This document shows, piece after piece, positions 36,908-45,641 of a stretch of DNA of 64,000 bases. Made by a program: the position numbers and the translations under genes. The notes under the pieces were generated by a model. It was not told the origin of the DNA. It was given only the letters and a program-made list of their open reading frames with translations, and did no database searches. Source of the DNA: Bradyrhizobium sp. Ce-3 (GTDB lineage: Bacteria; Pseudomonadota; Alphaproteobacteria; Rhizobiales; Xanthobacteraceae); the NCBI RefSeq assembly GCF_022835695.1, contig NZ_BQUV01000008.1, positions 372,001-436,000 on the forward strand, written 5' to 3'. How positions within the stretch are numbered: position 1 is the stretch's first letter; every line of letters begins with the position of its first letter.

Positions 36908-37405
36908 GTGCCAATCAGTCTCAACATTCCGTTCCTGCTCAGCGTCGCCGGAGCATTCCTGACCAGTGCAGTGGTGGCCACCACCTATGTCTGGCCAGCA
37001 CTCCGCGCCTGGCCGCGCCATGAGGCACTTCGGCTGCTTGCGGCGTTCCATGCCTTCCGGTTTCTCGGCATGAACTTCCTGGTCACAGGCTTCGTGTCGC
37101 CCCAGGTGAACCCGGTGTTTGCCGGCGCGGTCGGCTGGGGCGATCTCACCGCCGCAGCGCTGGCGCTGCTTGCGATGGCCGCATTGTCGTGGCGCTGGCC
37201 GATCGCGATTCCGATCGTCTGGCTCTTCAACATCTGGGGCACGCTGGATCTTCTCAACGCCTACTATATGGGCGCGACGAAAAACGCGGATCCCGGCCTG
37301 TTCGGCGCCGGCATCTACATCCCGGCGCTCTACGTGCCGCTGCTGCTGGTCAGCCATGTCATGGTGTTCATGCTGTTGATGCAGGCCAAGGCGGTGGAAG
37401 CGTAG
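36908..37405 (+). CDS. Small integral membrane protein, unknown function
   Basis: 165 residues from a GTG at 36908, preceded by AGAGGA with eight bases of spacing. A GTG at 36833 in the same frame would add 25 polar residues. There are about five hydrophobic helices: FLLSVAGAFLTSAVVATTYVW, then segments near residues 60, 85, 105 and 140. I do not recognise the family. It lies 85 bases after the secreted protein gene and may be cotranscribed with it. Confidence 0.7.
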   Translation: MPISLNIPFLLSVAGAFLTSAVVATTYVWPALRAWPRHEALRLLAAFHAFRFLGMNFLVTGFVSPQVNPVFAGAVGWGDLTAAALALLAMAALSWRWPIAIPIVWLFNIWGTLDLLNAYYMGATKNADPGLFGAGIYIPALYVPLLLVSHVMVFMLLMQAKAVEA

Positions 37406-37411
37406 CCACTT

Positions 37412-37543
37412 CGTCATTCCGGGCTCGCGAAGCGAGAGCCGGAATCCATTAAGCCGCGTAGCTCGTCGAGGAATGGATTCCGGGCTCGCGCTTCGCACGC
37501 CCCGGAATGACGTCGGAGAGCGACGCGCGTACCCGGAATGACG
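37412..37543. repeat. Intergenic palindromic repeat, CATTCCGG family
   Basis: Left arm 37412-37450 and right arm 37472-37512 are imperfect reverse complements, each ending in CATTCCGG or CCGGAATG. A further CCGGAATGACG copy lies near 37533. It sits between two convergent genes, so it could end transcription of both. It belongs to the same family as 50465-50571. Confidence 0.75.
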
Positions 37544-37545
37544 AA

Positions 37546-38001
37546 CTAAAACGGCAGCGCCACGCCGGTCTTGATTTCCTTCAGGATCACGTTGGTACGG
37601 ACATGGCGGATGCCGGGAATCCGGAACATGAACTCGTCCAGGAATCTATTGTAGGCGTCCATGTCGCGGACGACGACGCGCAAATGATAGTCGGCGTCGC
37701 CCGTCGTCGCGAAGCATTCCAGCACCTCGCGCCGCTTCGTCACCCGCGCGACGAACTCGTCGACGAATTTGACGTCGTGCCGCTCCAGCGAGACGTGCAG
37801 GATCGCCGAGGTCGCAAAGCCGGCGCGCTCGCGCGCCACCAGCGCCGAATAGCCGGAGATGACGCCGGCCTCTTCCAGCGCACGAACCCGGCGCCAGCAG
37901 GCCGAGGTCGACATCCCGACGGTTTCCGCGAGTTGCTGGTTGGTGGCGCGGCCATCCCTTTGCAGCTCGGCAAGGATCTTTTCGTCCTGGTCTTCGACCA
38001 T
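37546..38001 (-). CDS. Lrp/AsnC-family transcriptional regulator
   Basis: 151 residues. The N-terminal helix-turn-helix (RATNQQLAETVGMSTSACWR) is followed by the RAM ligand-binding domain (ATTGDADYHLRVVVRD). Such proteins sense amino acids. It is divergent from the indolepyruvate oxidoreductase gene, with likely operators in the 156-base gap, so the probable effectors are aromatic or branched-chain amino acids or their oxo acids. The last point is inferred from the neighbour. Confidence 0.95.
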   Translation of the reverse strand: MVEDQDEKILAELQRDGRATNQQLAETVGMSTSACWRRVRALEEAGVISGYSALVARERAGFATSAILHVSLERHDVKFVDEFVARVTKRREVLECFATTGDADYHLRVVVRDMDAYNRFLDEFMFRIPGIRHVRTNVILKEIKTGVALPF

Positions 38002-38014
38002 GGTGAAGCTCCAA

Positions 38015-38098
38015 TTTGGTGGGTTCTACCAAAATGAGCAATCCTCAGCAACATTCTACCGATTCTTGCCAGCTACATGGGTAGATAGGTAAGACCTA
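38015..38098. promoter_or_regulatory. Lrp-type operator array
   Basis: The divergent gap holds TTTGGT-N7-ACCAAA (38015-38033), TTCTACC at 38024-38030 and again at 38054-38060, the inverse GGTAGA at 38080-38085, and TAGGT-AAG-ACCTA (38086-38098). The repeated half-sites lie about 26 to 30 bases apart, a spacing suited to an Lrp octamer wrapping DNA. Function is inferred. Confidence 0.6.
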
Positions 38099-38157
38099 CC
38101 AGGCCCGCGGGCATAGCCTTGTCGCATCAGATATCGCGATTCCCGGAGGGGTCAGTC

Positions 38158-41100
38158 ATGGGCCAGATGCCGTTGCTCGACGCCTACCAGCTGTCCGAAC
38201 GCTACAGCCGCGAACATGGCCGCGTCTTCCTCACCGGCACCCAGGCGATCGTGCGCATCGCGCTCGATCAGGCGCGCCGCGACCGTGCGAGCGGCCTCAA
38301 CACCGCGGGCTTCATTTCCGGCTATCGCGGCTCGCCGCTCGGCGGCGTCGATCTCGAACTGTGGAAGATCAAACAACAGCTGAAAGACAGCCGCATCGAA
38401 TTCCTGCCCGCGGTCAACGAAGACCTCGCGGCGACCGCCGTGCTCGGCTCGCAGCAGGTCGAGACGCAGCGCGACCGCGAGGTCGATGGCGTGTTCGGGC
38501 TGTGGTACGGCAAGGGTCCCGGCGTCGATCGCTCGGGCGATGCGCTGAAGCACGGCAATGCCTATGGCTCCTCGCCGCATGGCGGCGTACTGGTCGTGGC
38601 CGGCGACGATCATGGCTGCGTGTCGTCGTCGATGCCGCATCAGTCCGACGTCGCCTTCATGAGCTGGTTCATGCCGACGCTGCATCCGGCCGATGTCGGC
38701 GAATATCTCGCGTTCGGCGAATATGGCTACGCGCTCAGCCGATTCTCCGGCATGTGGGTTGGTTTCAAGGCGATCTCGGAGATCGTGGAGTCCGGCGCGT
38801 CGGTCGAGCTGCGCGCGCCACGCCGCTTCATCCAGCCGGATTTCACGCCGCCGCCGGGCGGGCTGCATTATCGCTGGCCGGATCTGCCGGGCCCGCAGAT
38901 CGAGGAGCGGCTGGAAGCCAAGAAGCACGCGGTCTACGCTTTCGCAAAAGCCAATCCGATCGACCGCCGCATCTACGACATCAAGGGCGCGAGCTACGGC
39001 ATCGTCACGACAGGCAAGGCGCATCTCGATCTGATGGAGGCGCTGCGGCTGATCGGGCTCGACGAGGCCGCTTGCCGCCGCTTCGGCATCGACATCTACA
39101 AGGTCGGCATGGTGTGGCCGCTGGCGCTGCACGATGCAATGGAGTTCGTGAAGGGCAAGCGCGAGATCCTGGTGGTCGAGGAGAAGCGCGGCATCATCGA
39201 GAGCCAGTTCAAGGAGTACTTCTACGATTATCCCGGAGCCAAGCCGGAGCGGATGGTCGGCAAGCACGACGAGACGGGTGCGCGGCTGATCTCGTGGACC
39301 GGCGAATTGTCGCCGCGCATGCTCGCCGACGTGCTGGCGCGACGGCTCGATCCGATGTTCCCGGAGCTGAAATTGGCGCATCGCGTCGCCGCGCTCGCGC
39401 CCGAACGGGACCGCATGATCGCTGTCCCCGGCGCAACACGCACGCCGTATTTCTGCTCGGGCTGTCCGCACAACACCTCCACAAAGGTGCCCGAGGGCTC
39501 CAAAGCATTGGCCGGTATCGGCTGCCATTTCATGGCGAGCTGGATGGACCGCGAGACCTCGTCGCTGATCCAGATGGGCGGCGAAGGCGTCAACTGGGCG
39601 GCCTCGTCGAAGTTCACCGGCAACAGCCACGTGTTCCAGAATCTCGGCGAAGGTACTTACTACCACTCCGGCTCGATGGCGATCCGGCAGGCGATCGCGG
39701 CCAACGCCAACATCACCTACAAGATCCTGTTCAACGACGCGGTGGCGATGACCGGCGGCCAGCCGGTCGACGGTCCGGTCAGCGTGCAGGCGATTGCGCA
39801 CTCTGTCCGCGCCGAAGGCGTCGCGCGGATCGCGCTGGTGTCGGATGACCCCGCGCATTTCTCGCCGGCGGATTTCCCCGTCGGCGTCACCATCCACCCG
39901 CGCGAGGAGATGGACGCCGTGCAGCGCGAGTTGCGCGAGATAGCGGGTGTCACCGTGCTGATCTATCAGCAGACTTGCGCCACCGAGAAGCGGCGGCGGC
40001 GCAAGCGCGGCACGATCAAGGGTCCGGCGCGCTTCGCCATGATCAACGACCTCGTCTGCGAAGGCTGCGGCGACTGCTCGGTGGAATCCAACTGCCTCAG
40101 CGTCGAGCCGAAGGAGACGCCGTTCGGCCGCAAGCGCAAGATCAACCTCTCGACCTGCAACAAGGATTTTTCCTGCCTCAACGGCTTCTGTCCGAGTTTC
40201 GTGACCATCGAAGGCGGCAAGCGGCGGGCGAAGAGTGCAAGCACGATCGATCCGCTGGCGCGCGCCGCGGCACTGCCGCTGCCGGAGCTTGCCGCATTCG
40301 ACAAGCCCTATGATCTGCTGGTGACCGGCGTCGGCGGCACCGGCGTGATCACGGTCGGTGCGCTGATCGCAATGGCTGCGCATCTCGAGGGCCGCGGCGT
40401 CTCGGTGCTCGACTTCACCGGCTTCGCGCAGAAATTCGGCCCGGTGCTGAGCTATCTGCGACTGGCGGCTGCTCCTGATGCGCTGCATCAGGTGCGGATC
40501 GACCAGGGTGCGGCCGATGCACTGATCGGCTGCGATCTCGTGGTGAGTTCGTCGGCCAAGGCGTCCGGCACCTATCGCAAGGGAATGCGCGCCGCGGTCA
40601 ACATCGCCGAGATGCCAACCGGCGACGTGGTTCGCTTCCGCGATGCCGACCTCGCCTCGCCGGCTCGCCTGCGCGCGATCGAGCGGGTGATCGGCGCAGG
40701 CAACCTCACCACCATCGACGCCAACGCGCTGGCCGAGCGGTTGCTCGGCGACAGCGTGTACGCCAACATCATGATGCTCGGCTTCGCCTGGCAGCAGGGC
40801 CTGGTGCCGGTGTCGCTGGACGCACTGACGCGCGCGATCGAATTGAATGGCGTCGCCATCGAGCGGAACAAGCAGGCGCTGGCCTGGGGCCGGCTCGCCT
40901 TTGCCGATCCGGATTTTCTGCCGGAGGCCGAGGACGCGGCGGCCAATGTGCCGGAAACACTCGATCAGGTCATCGCGCGGCGTGCCGACTTCCTTCGTGA
41001 CTATCAGGATGAGGCCTATGCCGCCCGCTACCGGACCGCGGTCGGTCGCGTCCGCCGTGCCGAGGCGGCGCTCGGCAGCGAGACGTTAACCGACGCCGTC

Positions 41101-41634
41101 GCCCGCTCGCTGTTCAAGCTGATGGCCTACAAGGACGAATACGAGGTGGCGCGGCTGCAGATGCAAACCGGCTTCCTCGACCAGCTGAAGCGCGAATTCG
41201 ATGGCGACTTCACGGTGCAGTACCATCTCGCGCCGCCCTTCCTGCCGGCGCAACTTGATGCACGCGGCCGGCCACGCAAGCGCGCGTTCGGCCAGTGGAT
41301 ACAAACCCCACTCCGCTTGCTGGCACGGCTCAAGGGCCTGCGCGGCACGCCGTTCGACGTGTTCGGCTACACCGCGGAGCGCCGCGCCGAGCGCGAGCTG
41401 ATCGCCTGGTATGAGGCGCTGATCGAGACCATGCTCGGCAAGCTCGAAGCCGCGCGGCTGCCCGACCTCACAGCGGTCGCAAAGGCACCGATGGAGATCC
41501 GCGGCTATGGGCCGGTGAAGGATGCCGCGATCGAGAAGACCAAGGCGGAGGTGGCGCGGCTGACCGCGCAACTCACCTCCGCCCCGTCAGATACGGGCGA
41601 CGGCTCAGGCCGCCGCGCCGCGCTTGGCGGGTGA
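38158..41634 (+). CDS. Indolepyruvate ferredoxin oxidoreductase, fused alpha-beta chain
   Basis: 1158 residues from the ATG at 38158, with GGAGGGG six bases upstream. A TTG-initiated frame begins 39 bases earlier but lacks such a site. The N-terminal part is an IorA-like ThDP-binding region (FISGYRGSPLGGVD; FNDAVAMTGGQPVDG). Cysteine sets CSGCPHNTS, CEGCGDCSVESNC and CNKDFSCLNGFC bind iron-sulfur clusters. The C-terminal IorB-like part starts near LLVTGVGGTGVITVG. It oxidatively decarboxylates aryl-pyruvates from aromatic amino acids to acyl-CoA with ferredoxin as acceptor. Its end overlaps the convergent mctP by 30 bases. Confidence 0.95.
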   Translation: MGQMPLLDAYQLSERYSREHGRVFLTGTQAIVRIALDQARRDRASGLNTAGFISGYRGSPLGGVDLELWKIKQQLKDSRIEFLPAVNEDLAATAVLGSQQVETQRDREVDGVFGLWYGKGPGVDRSGDALKHGNAYGSSPHGGVLVVAGDDHGCVSSSMPHQSDVAFMSWFMPTLHPADVGEYLAFGEYGYALSRFSGMWVGFKAISEIVESGASVELRAPRRFIQPDFTPPPGGLHYRWPDLPGPQIEERLEAKKHAVYAFAKANPIDRRIYDIKGASYGIVTTGKAHLDLMEALRLIGLDEAACRRFGIDIYKVGMVWPLALHDAMEFVKGKREILVVEEKRGIIESQFKEYFYDYPGAKPERMVGKHDETGARLISWTGELSPRMLADVLARRLDPMFPELKLAHRVAALAPERDRMIAVPGATRTPYFCSGCPHNTSTKVPEGSKALAGIGCHFMASWMDRETSSLIQMGGEGVNWAASSKFTGNSHVFQNLGEGTYYHSGSMAIRQAIAANANITYKILFNDAVAMTGGQPVDGPVSVQAIAHSVRAEGVARIALVSDDPAHFSPADFPVGVTIHPREEMDAVQRELREIAGVTVLIYQQTCATEKRRRRKRGTIKGPARFAMINDLVCEGCGDCSVESNCLSVEPKETPFGRKRKINLSTCNKDFSCLNGFCPSFVTIEGGKRRAKSASTIDPLARAAALPLPELAAFDKPYDLLVTGVGGTGVITVGALIAMAAHLEGRGVSVLDFTGFAQKFGPVLSYLRLAAAPDALHQVRIDQGAADALIGCDLVVSSSAKASGTYRKGMRAAVNIAEMPTGDVVRFRDADLASPARLRAIERVIGAGNLTTIDANALAERLLGDSVYANIMMLGFAWQQGLVPVSLDALTRAIELNGVAIERNKQALAWGRLAFADPDFLPEAEDAAANVPETLDQVIARRADFLRDYQDEAYAARYRTAVGRVRRAEAALGSETLTDAVARSLFKLMAYKDEYEVARLQMQTGFLDQLKREFDGDFTVQYHLAPPFLPAQLDARGRPRKRAFGQWIQTPLRLLARLKGLRGTPFDVFGYTAERRAERELIAWYEALIETMLGKLEAARLPDLTAVAKAPMEIRGYGPVKDAAIEKTKAEVARLTAQLTSAPSDTGDGSGRRAALGG

Positions 41635-43095
41635 GATCAGGCCGACCACGACGGTCGCAACCACCGCCACCACGATGTTGAGCAGCAGCGCGCCGAGCCC
41701 GACATAGAAGCTGTAGCTGGTATCGCCGAGCGAGAGGCTGGCCAGCGGCTTCAGCCCGTTGCTCCACGCCGTCCAGGTGCCCCAGCCGATGCCGGCGGCC
41801 CAACCGAGCAGCAGGCCTTCGGCGCGGAACCAGACCGTGAACAGGCCGAACACCAGCGCCGGCAGCGTCTGCACGATCCACAGGCCGCCGAGCAGTTGCA
41901 GGTCGAGCGCATATTGCGTCGGCAGGAACAGGATGAAGGCGAGCGCGCCGACCTTGACCACCAGCGAGGTGATCTTCGCCACCGAGGCCTCGCCGGCATG
42001 CGAGATATCCGGATTGACGTAGGACTTCCAGACGTTGCGGGTGAACAGATTGGCGGCGCCGATGCTCATCACCGCCGCCGGCACCAGCGCGCCGATCGCG
42101 ATCGCGGAGAACGCGAAGCCCGCGAACCATTCCGGGAACAAGGTCTTGAACAGCATCGGCACCACGTCATTGGGCGACGCCACCTTGATATGCGCGGCAT
42201 AGGCCATGTAGCCGAGCAGCGCGATCAGGCCGAGCAGCAGCGTATAGGCCGGCAGCAGGATTGCGTTCTTGCGGATCGTATCCGCCGACTTCGAGGCGAA
42301 GATGCCGGTCAGCGTGTGCGGATACATGAAGGCGGCGAGCGCCGAGCCGAGCGCCAGCGTCGCATAGGGCAGATACTGCGAAGGCTTCAGCGTCAGTCCG
42401 GTGGCGCCGCCCTTGGCCGTGAAGGCGTCGTTGGCCGCCGAGAACACCGCGGCATAGCCGCCGAGTTTTGCCGGCACCACGACCACCGCCGTCAGCACCA
42501 CGATGTAGATCATGATGTCCTTGACGAAGGCGATCAGCGCCGGCGCACGCAGGCCCGAGCTATAGGTATAGAGCGCGAGGATCACGAAGGCGGCGATGAT
42601 CGGCAGCTCGCCGGTGAGGCCCATCGCCTTGATCACGACCTCCATGCCGATCAGCTGCAGCGCGATATAGGGCATGGTCGCGACCAGGCCGGTCAGCGCC
42701 ACCGCGAGTTCGAGCGCGCGCGAGCCATAGGCGCCGTGGACGACGTCGGCGGCGGTGACGTAGCCGTTGGCATGCGCCTTCTTCCACAGCACCGGCATCA
42801 CCGCGAACACGAAGGGATAGACGATGATGGTGTAGGGCAGCGCGAAGAAGCCGTAGGCGCCGACCGCATAGACCAGCGCCGGCACCGCGATCACGGTGTA
42901 GGCGGTGTAGAAATCGCCGCCGACCAGGAACCAGGTGATCCAGGTGCCGAACTGGCGGCCGCCGAGACCCCATTCGTCGAGATGCTCGCTCACCGGGCCG
43001 GATTTCCAGCGCGCGGCGAAGAAGCCCATCACGGTGACGAGGGCGAAGAAGAAGATGAAGACGGAGAGCGCCACCCAGGCGATATGATCGGTCAT
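41605..43095 (-). CDS. mctP: Monocarboxylate uptake permease MctP (sodium:solute symporter family)
   Basis: 496 residues with 13 or so membrane segments. The sequence follows Rhizobium MctP closely: DEWGLGGRQFGTWITWFLVGGDFYTAYTVIAVPAL, quoted here only in part as WFLVGGDFYTAYT, and ALAAFMYPHTLTGIFASKSA. It imports lactate, pyruvate, propionate or similar acids with a cation. It follows the DUF3311 gene by 10 bases, the usual partner arrangement, and has GGGGAGAGCC before its ATG. Its end overlaps the oxidoreductase gene. Confidence 0.93.
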   Translation of the reverse strand: MTDHIAWVALSVFIFFFALVTVMGFFAARWKSGPVSEHLDEWGLGGRQFGTWITWFLVGGDFYTAYTVIAVPALVYAVGAYGFFALPYTIIVYPFVFAVMPVLWKKAHANGYVTAADVVHGAYGSRALELAVALTGLVATMPYIALQLIGMEVVIKAMGLTGELPIIAAFVILALYTYSSGLRAPALIAFVKDIMIYIVVLTAVVVVPAKLGGYAAVFSAANDAFTAKGGATGLTLKPSQYLPYATLALGSALAAFMYPHTLTGIFASKSADTIRKNAILLPAYTLLLGLIALLGYMAYAAHIKVASPNDVVPMLFKTLFPEWFAGFAFSAIAIGALVPAAVMSIGAANLFTRNVWKSYVNPDISHAGEASVAKITSLVVKVGALAFILFLPTQYALDLQLLGGLWIVQTLPALVFGLFTVWFRAEGLLLGWAAGIGWGTWTAWSNGLKPLASLSLGDTSYSFYVGLGALLLNIVVAVVATVVVGLISPAKRGAAA

Positions 43096-43105
43096 GGCTC
43101 TCCCC

Positions 43106-43291
43106 TCACCGCTGCTCGTCGGCGTCGGGCTGGTGGCTGCGATAGACCAGCCAGATCAGGAGCGAGGAGATCGGCACCCAGGCGAGCTGGTACCAGTAGA
43201 AGAAAGGAAAGCCGAACAGCGAGGGTTCGAGGAAGTTATAGAACGGCACCCACAGCAAGCCGATGAACGGCAGCAGCAACAGAATCCACAT
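43106..43291 (-). CDS. DUF3311 small membrane protein, symporter partner
   Basis: 61 residues from the ATG at 43291; the same frame is open upstream but the added part is arginine- and proline-rich and lacks a start site. Two hydrophobic helices are visible (MWILLLLPFIGLLWVPFYN and WVPISSLLIWLVY). DUF3311 proteins are typically encoded directly before sodium:solute symporters, as here, and are probably accessory subunits. The gene ends 10 bases before mctP. Confidence 0.88.
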   Translation of the reverse strand: MWILLLLPFIGLLWVPFYNFLEPSLFGFPFFYWYQLAWVPISSLLIWLVYRSHQPDADEQR

Positions 43292-43437
43292 GGCTCTCTC
43301 CCAGCCCGGGGGCGATCCAAACCGGCGGGGTGCCGGTGTCCCGTCATCAACGACCCCAGGAACCATTCGTTGCGTCTAGAATCACAGTTACGGCATGGCG
43401 ATGCAAAAAGATGTGATCGCCGGACCGGGCTGGCGGC

Positions 43438-44409
43438 CTATTCGGCCTTGATGCCGGCATCCCCGATCACCTGGCGCCAGCGCGCCTCCTCGGCCGTGAA
43501 GTAGCGGTCGAGCTCGGCCGGGGGCTGTGCCACCATCACGAGGCCCTCATTGACGCCGAGCTTCCTGAAGGCCTCGGCCTGCACCGCCTTGGCCGCCGAT
43601 CTGTTGAGGCGGTCGATGATGTCGGGCGCCGTGTTCGCAGGCGCGTAAAGCCCGTACCAGGATTCCGCGACATAACCGGTGACGCCGGCTTCCGACACCG
43701 TCGGCAATTGCGGGAACGCGGGCGAGCGCTCAGCCGAGGTCACGCCGATGGCGCGCAGCTGCCCGGCCTCGACCAGCGACGCGCAGCTTGCCACCGTCGT
43801 GAACATCACCTGGATCTGGCCGCCCATCAGGTCGGTGATGGCGGGCGCCGCGCCCTTGTAGGGAACGGTCGTGAGATTGACGGACGCCATGTGCTTGAAC
43901 AGCTCGCCGGCAAGATGCGCCGAGGTGCCGGTGCCGTAGGTCCCGTAGGACAATTTTTCCGGATCGGCCTTCGCGGCCGCGATCAGATCGGCGATCGACT
44001 TGATCGGCGAGGCTGGATTGACCACGACGACGTTGAACGAGCGCGCCACCAGCGCCACCGGCGCAAAATCCTTGTGCGCGTCATAGGGCAGCTTGCGGTA
44101 GAGGCTCGGATTGACCGCGTTGGCGAAGGTCGCCATCAGCAGCGTGTAGCCATCGGGCGGACTGGCCGCGACGCTCTGCGTGCCGATGATGGTGCCCGCC
44201 CCCGGCTTGTTCTCGATGATGACGGTGACGCCGAGATCCTTCTGCATTTCCTGCGCCAGCGTCCGCGCCACCACATCGGTGCCGCCGCCCGGCGCGAACG
44301 GCACCACGATCTTCACGATGTGATCGGGATAGCCGGCGCGCGCCGGCGCCTGCTGCAGCATGTTTGCTGCGATCGCGAACAGGATGGCGGTCAGGACGCG
44401 AAGCGGCAT
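43438..44409 (-). CDS. Bug-family (TctC-like) periplasmic substrate-binding protein
   Basis: 323 residues with a signal peptide (about 1-25, ending APARA). Family marks are VPFAPGGGTDVVART, ENKPGAGTIIGTQSVA, DGYTLLMATFANAVNP and YGLYAPANTAPDIIDRLN. Bug receptors bind carboxylates in the periplasm for a tripartite tricarboxylate transporter. No TctA/TctB membrane genes are in the window, so this is an orphan receptor. Its substrate is unknown. Confidence 0.92.
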   Translation of the reverse strand: MPLRVLTAILFAIAANMLQQAPARAGYPDHIVKIVVPFAPGGGTDVVARTLAQEMQKDLGVTVIIENKPGAGTIIGTQSVAASPPDGYTLLMATFANAVNPSLYRKLPYDAHKDFAPVALVARSFNVVVVNPASPIKSIADLIAAAKADPEKLSYGTYGTGTSAHLAGELFKHMASVNLTTVPYKGAAPAITDLMGGQIQVMFTTVASCASLVEAGQLRAIGVTSAERSPAFPQLPTVSEAGVTGYVAESWYGLYAPANTAPDIIDRLNRSAAKAVQAEAFRKLGVNEGLVMVAQPPAELDRYFTAEEARWRQVIGDAGIKAE

Positions 44410-44507
44410 GGCAGGCTCCGGCGGCAGGTGAGACGACCTTCATACACGGGAGCGCCATGCAAGGGATGCCGGGTGGTCATGACGCGGAAGAGCGCTGCGC
44501 TGCCAAT

Positions 44508-44552
44508 CCCGTCACCCTGAGGAGCGCGAAGCGCGTCTCGAAGGATGACGGG
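44508..44552. repeat. Intergenic repeat, GTCACCCTGAGG family
   Basis: Starts CCCGTCACCCTGAGG and ends GGATGACGGG, so the ends pair as an imperfect hairpin. It lies between two leftward genes (LysR at 44587 and the Bug receptor at 44409). It is the same family as 58913-59022 and 62061-62105. Confidence 0.7.
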
Positions 44553-44586
44553 CATAGACCTGTGCGTGCGGTTCTCTCCACGTCCC

Positions 44587-45498
44587 TCACGAATACGGAT
44601 TGATCAGCTTCTGCTGCTCGGTGGCGTGATGCACCAGGAGGTCGATGAAGACGCGCACCTTGGCCGAGAGGTGATGGCGATGCGGATAGATCGCGTTCAT
44701 GGTCAGCTCGACCGGCCGGTATTCGGGCAGCAGCCGAACCAGCTTGCCCGATTCGAGTTCGTCCCGGACCAGGAAGCCCGCCGCGAGGAACACGCCGACG
44801 CCGGCGAGCGCCGCAAGTTTCAGCGTCTCGCCGCTGTTGGAGACCAGATTGCCCGCCACCTTCACCGCGGCCGGCGCGCCCTTGCGGTCGACGAAGTGCC
44901 ACTCGTCGCCGAACGGGTAGTTGATATGGCGAACGCAATTGCGGGTCGTGAGATCGGCGAGCAGCGTTGGCTTGCCATGCGCTTCGACGTAGTCGTGCGA
45001 GCAGCACAGCACGTGGCGCCAGGTGGCGATGCGGCGCACGATCAGCGCGGAATCGCGCGGCTGGATCATCTGCACCGCGAGATCGAAATTTTCATCGAGC
45101 AGGTCGGCCGAGCGTTCGCCGATCATCAGGTCGATCTTGACCTCGGGATAGGTGGCGAGGAACTCGGTCACCGTCGACGACAGGAACTGGACCAGATGGG
45201 TGTTGGTGAAGATGCGCAGCGTACCGCGCGGCACCGATTGCTGCGCACCGGCCACCTCGTCGGCCTGCTCGATGTCGGCAAGGATCTGGACGCAGCGGTC
45301 GTAATAGGCCTGGCCAATCTCGGTCAGGCTGACCTTGCGCGTGGTGCGGTTGAGCAGCCGGGCGCCAAGCCGGTCCTCCAGCGACTGCACGTGGTTGCTC
45401 ACCATGGTGGTGGACATGTTGAGCTTGCGGCCGGCTGCGGAAAAGCCGCCGGAATCCACGACCCGGACGAAAGCGGTCAGACTGGTCAGGCGATCCAT
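44587..45498 (-). CDS. LysR-family regulator of the efflux operon
   Basis: 303 residues. The helix-turn-helix segment is GGFSAAGRKLNMSTTMVSNH, and the effector domain follows from TLRIFTNTHLVQFL. The gene is divergent from emrA, and the gap carries GATTATC-type elements that also occur upstream of emrB. It is the probable regulator of the efflux genes. Such regulators usually respond to the exported phenolic or antibiotic; the ligand is not known. Confidence 0.92.
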   Translation of the reverse strand: MDRLTSLTAFVRVVDSGGFSAAGRKLNMSTTMVSNHVQSLEDRLGARLLNRTTRKVSLTEIGQAYYDRCVQILADIEQADEVAGAQQSVPRGTLRIFTNTHLVQFLSSTVTEFLATYPEVKIDLMIGERSADLLDENFDLAVQMIQPRDSALIVRRIATWRHVLCCSHDYVEAHGKPTLLADLTTRNCVRHINYPFGDEWHFVDRKGAPAAVKVAGNLVSNSGETLKLAALAGVGVFLAAGFLVRDELESGKLVRLLPEYRPVELTMNAIYPHRHHLSAKVRVFIDLLVHHATEQQKLINPYS

Positions 45499-45512
45499 TT
45501 CGGCGAGGTCCG

Positions 45513-45560
45513 GATTATCAGCGCTGGCTTGATAATGCTTCCAGTTTTATCGGGATTATC
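45513..45560. promoter_or_regulatory. Operator module A upstream of emrA
   Basis: The 48 bases start and end with GATTATC (45513-45519 and 45554-45560). They include ATTATCA-N9-TGATAAT (45514-45536), a dyad typical of LysR sites. By hand alignment, about 32 of 48 positions match the module upstream of emrB, including both ends. Confidence 0.65.
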
Positions 45561-45641
45561 ACAGCGGACAGGACATTGCATCTAAGGGGCGCACTGGGCG
45601 CCCTTTATGGAAGGACGCAAATGTTCGACCCGGAGGATGCC

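Noticed and set aside
38152-40488. A 778-residue reverse frame opposite the oxidoreductase gene
   Set aside because: Shadow frame; the forward frame carries ThDP and Fe-S motifs.
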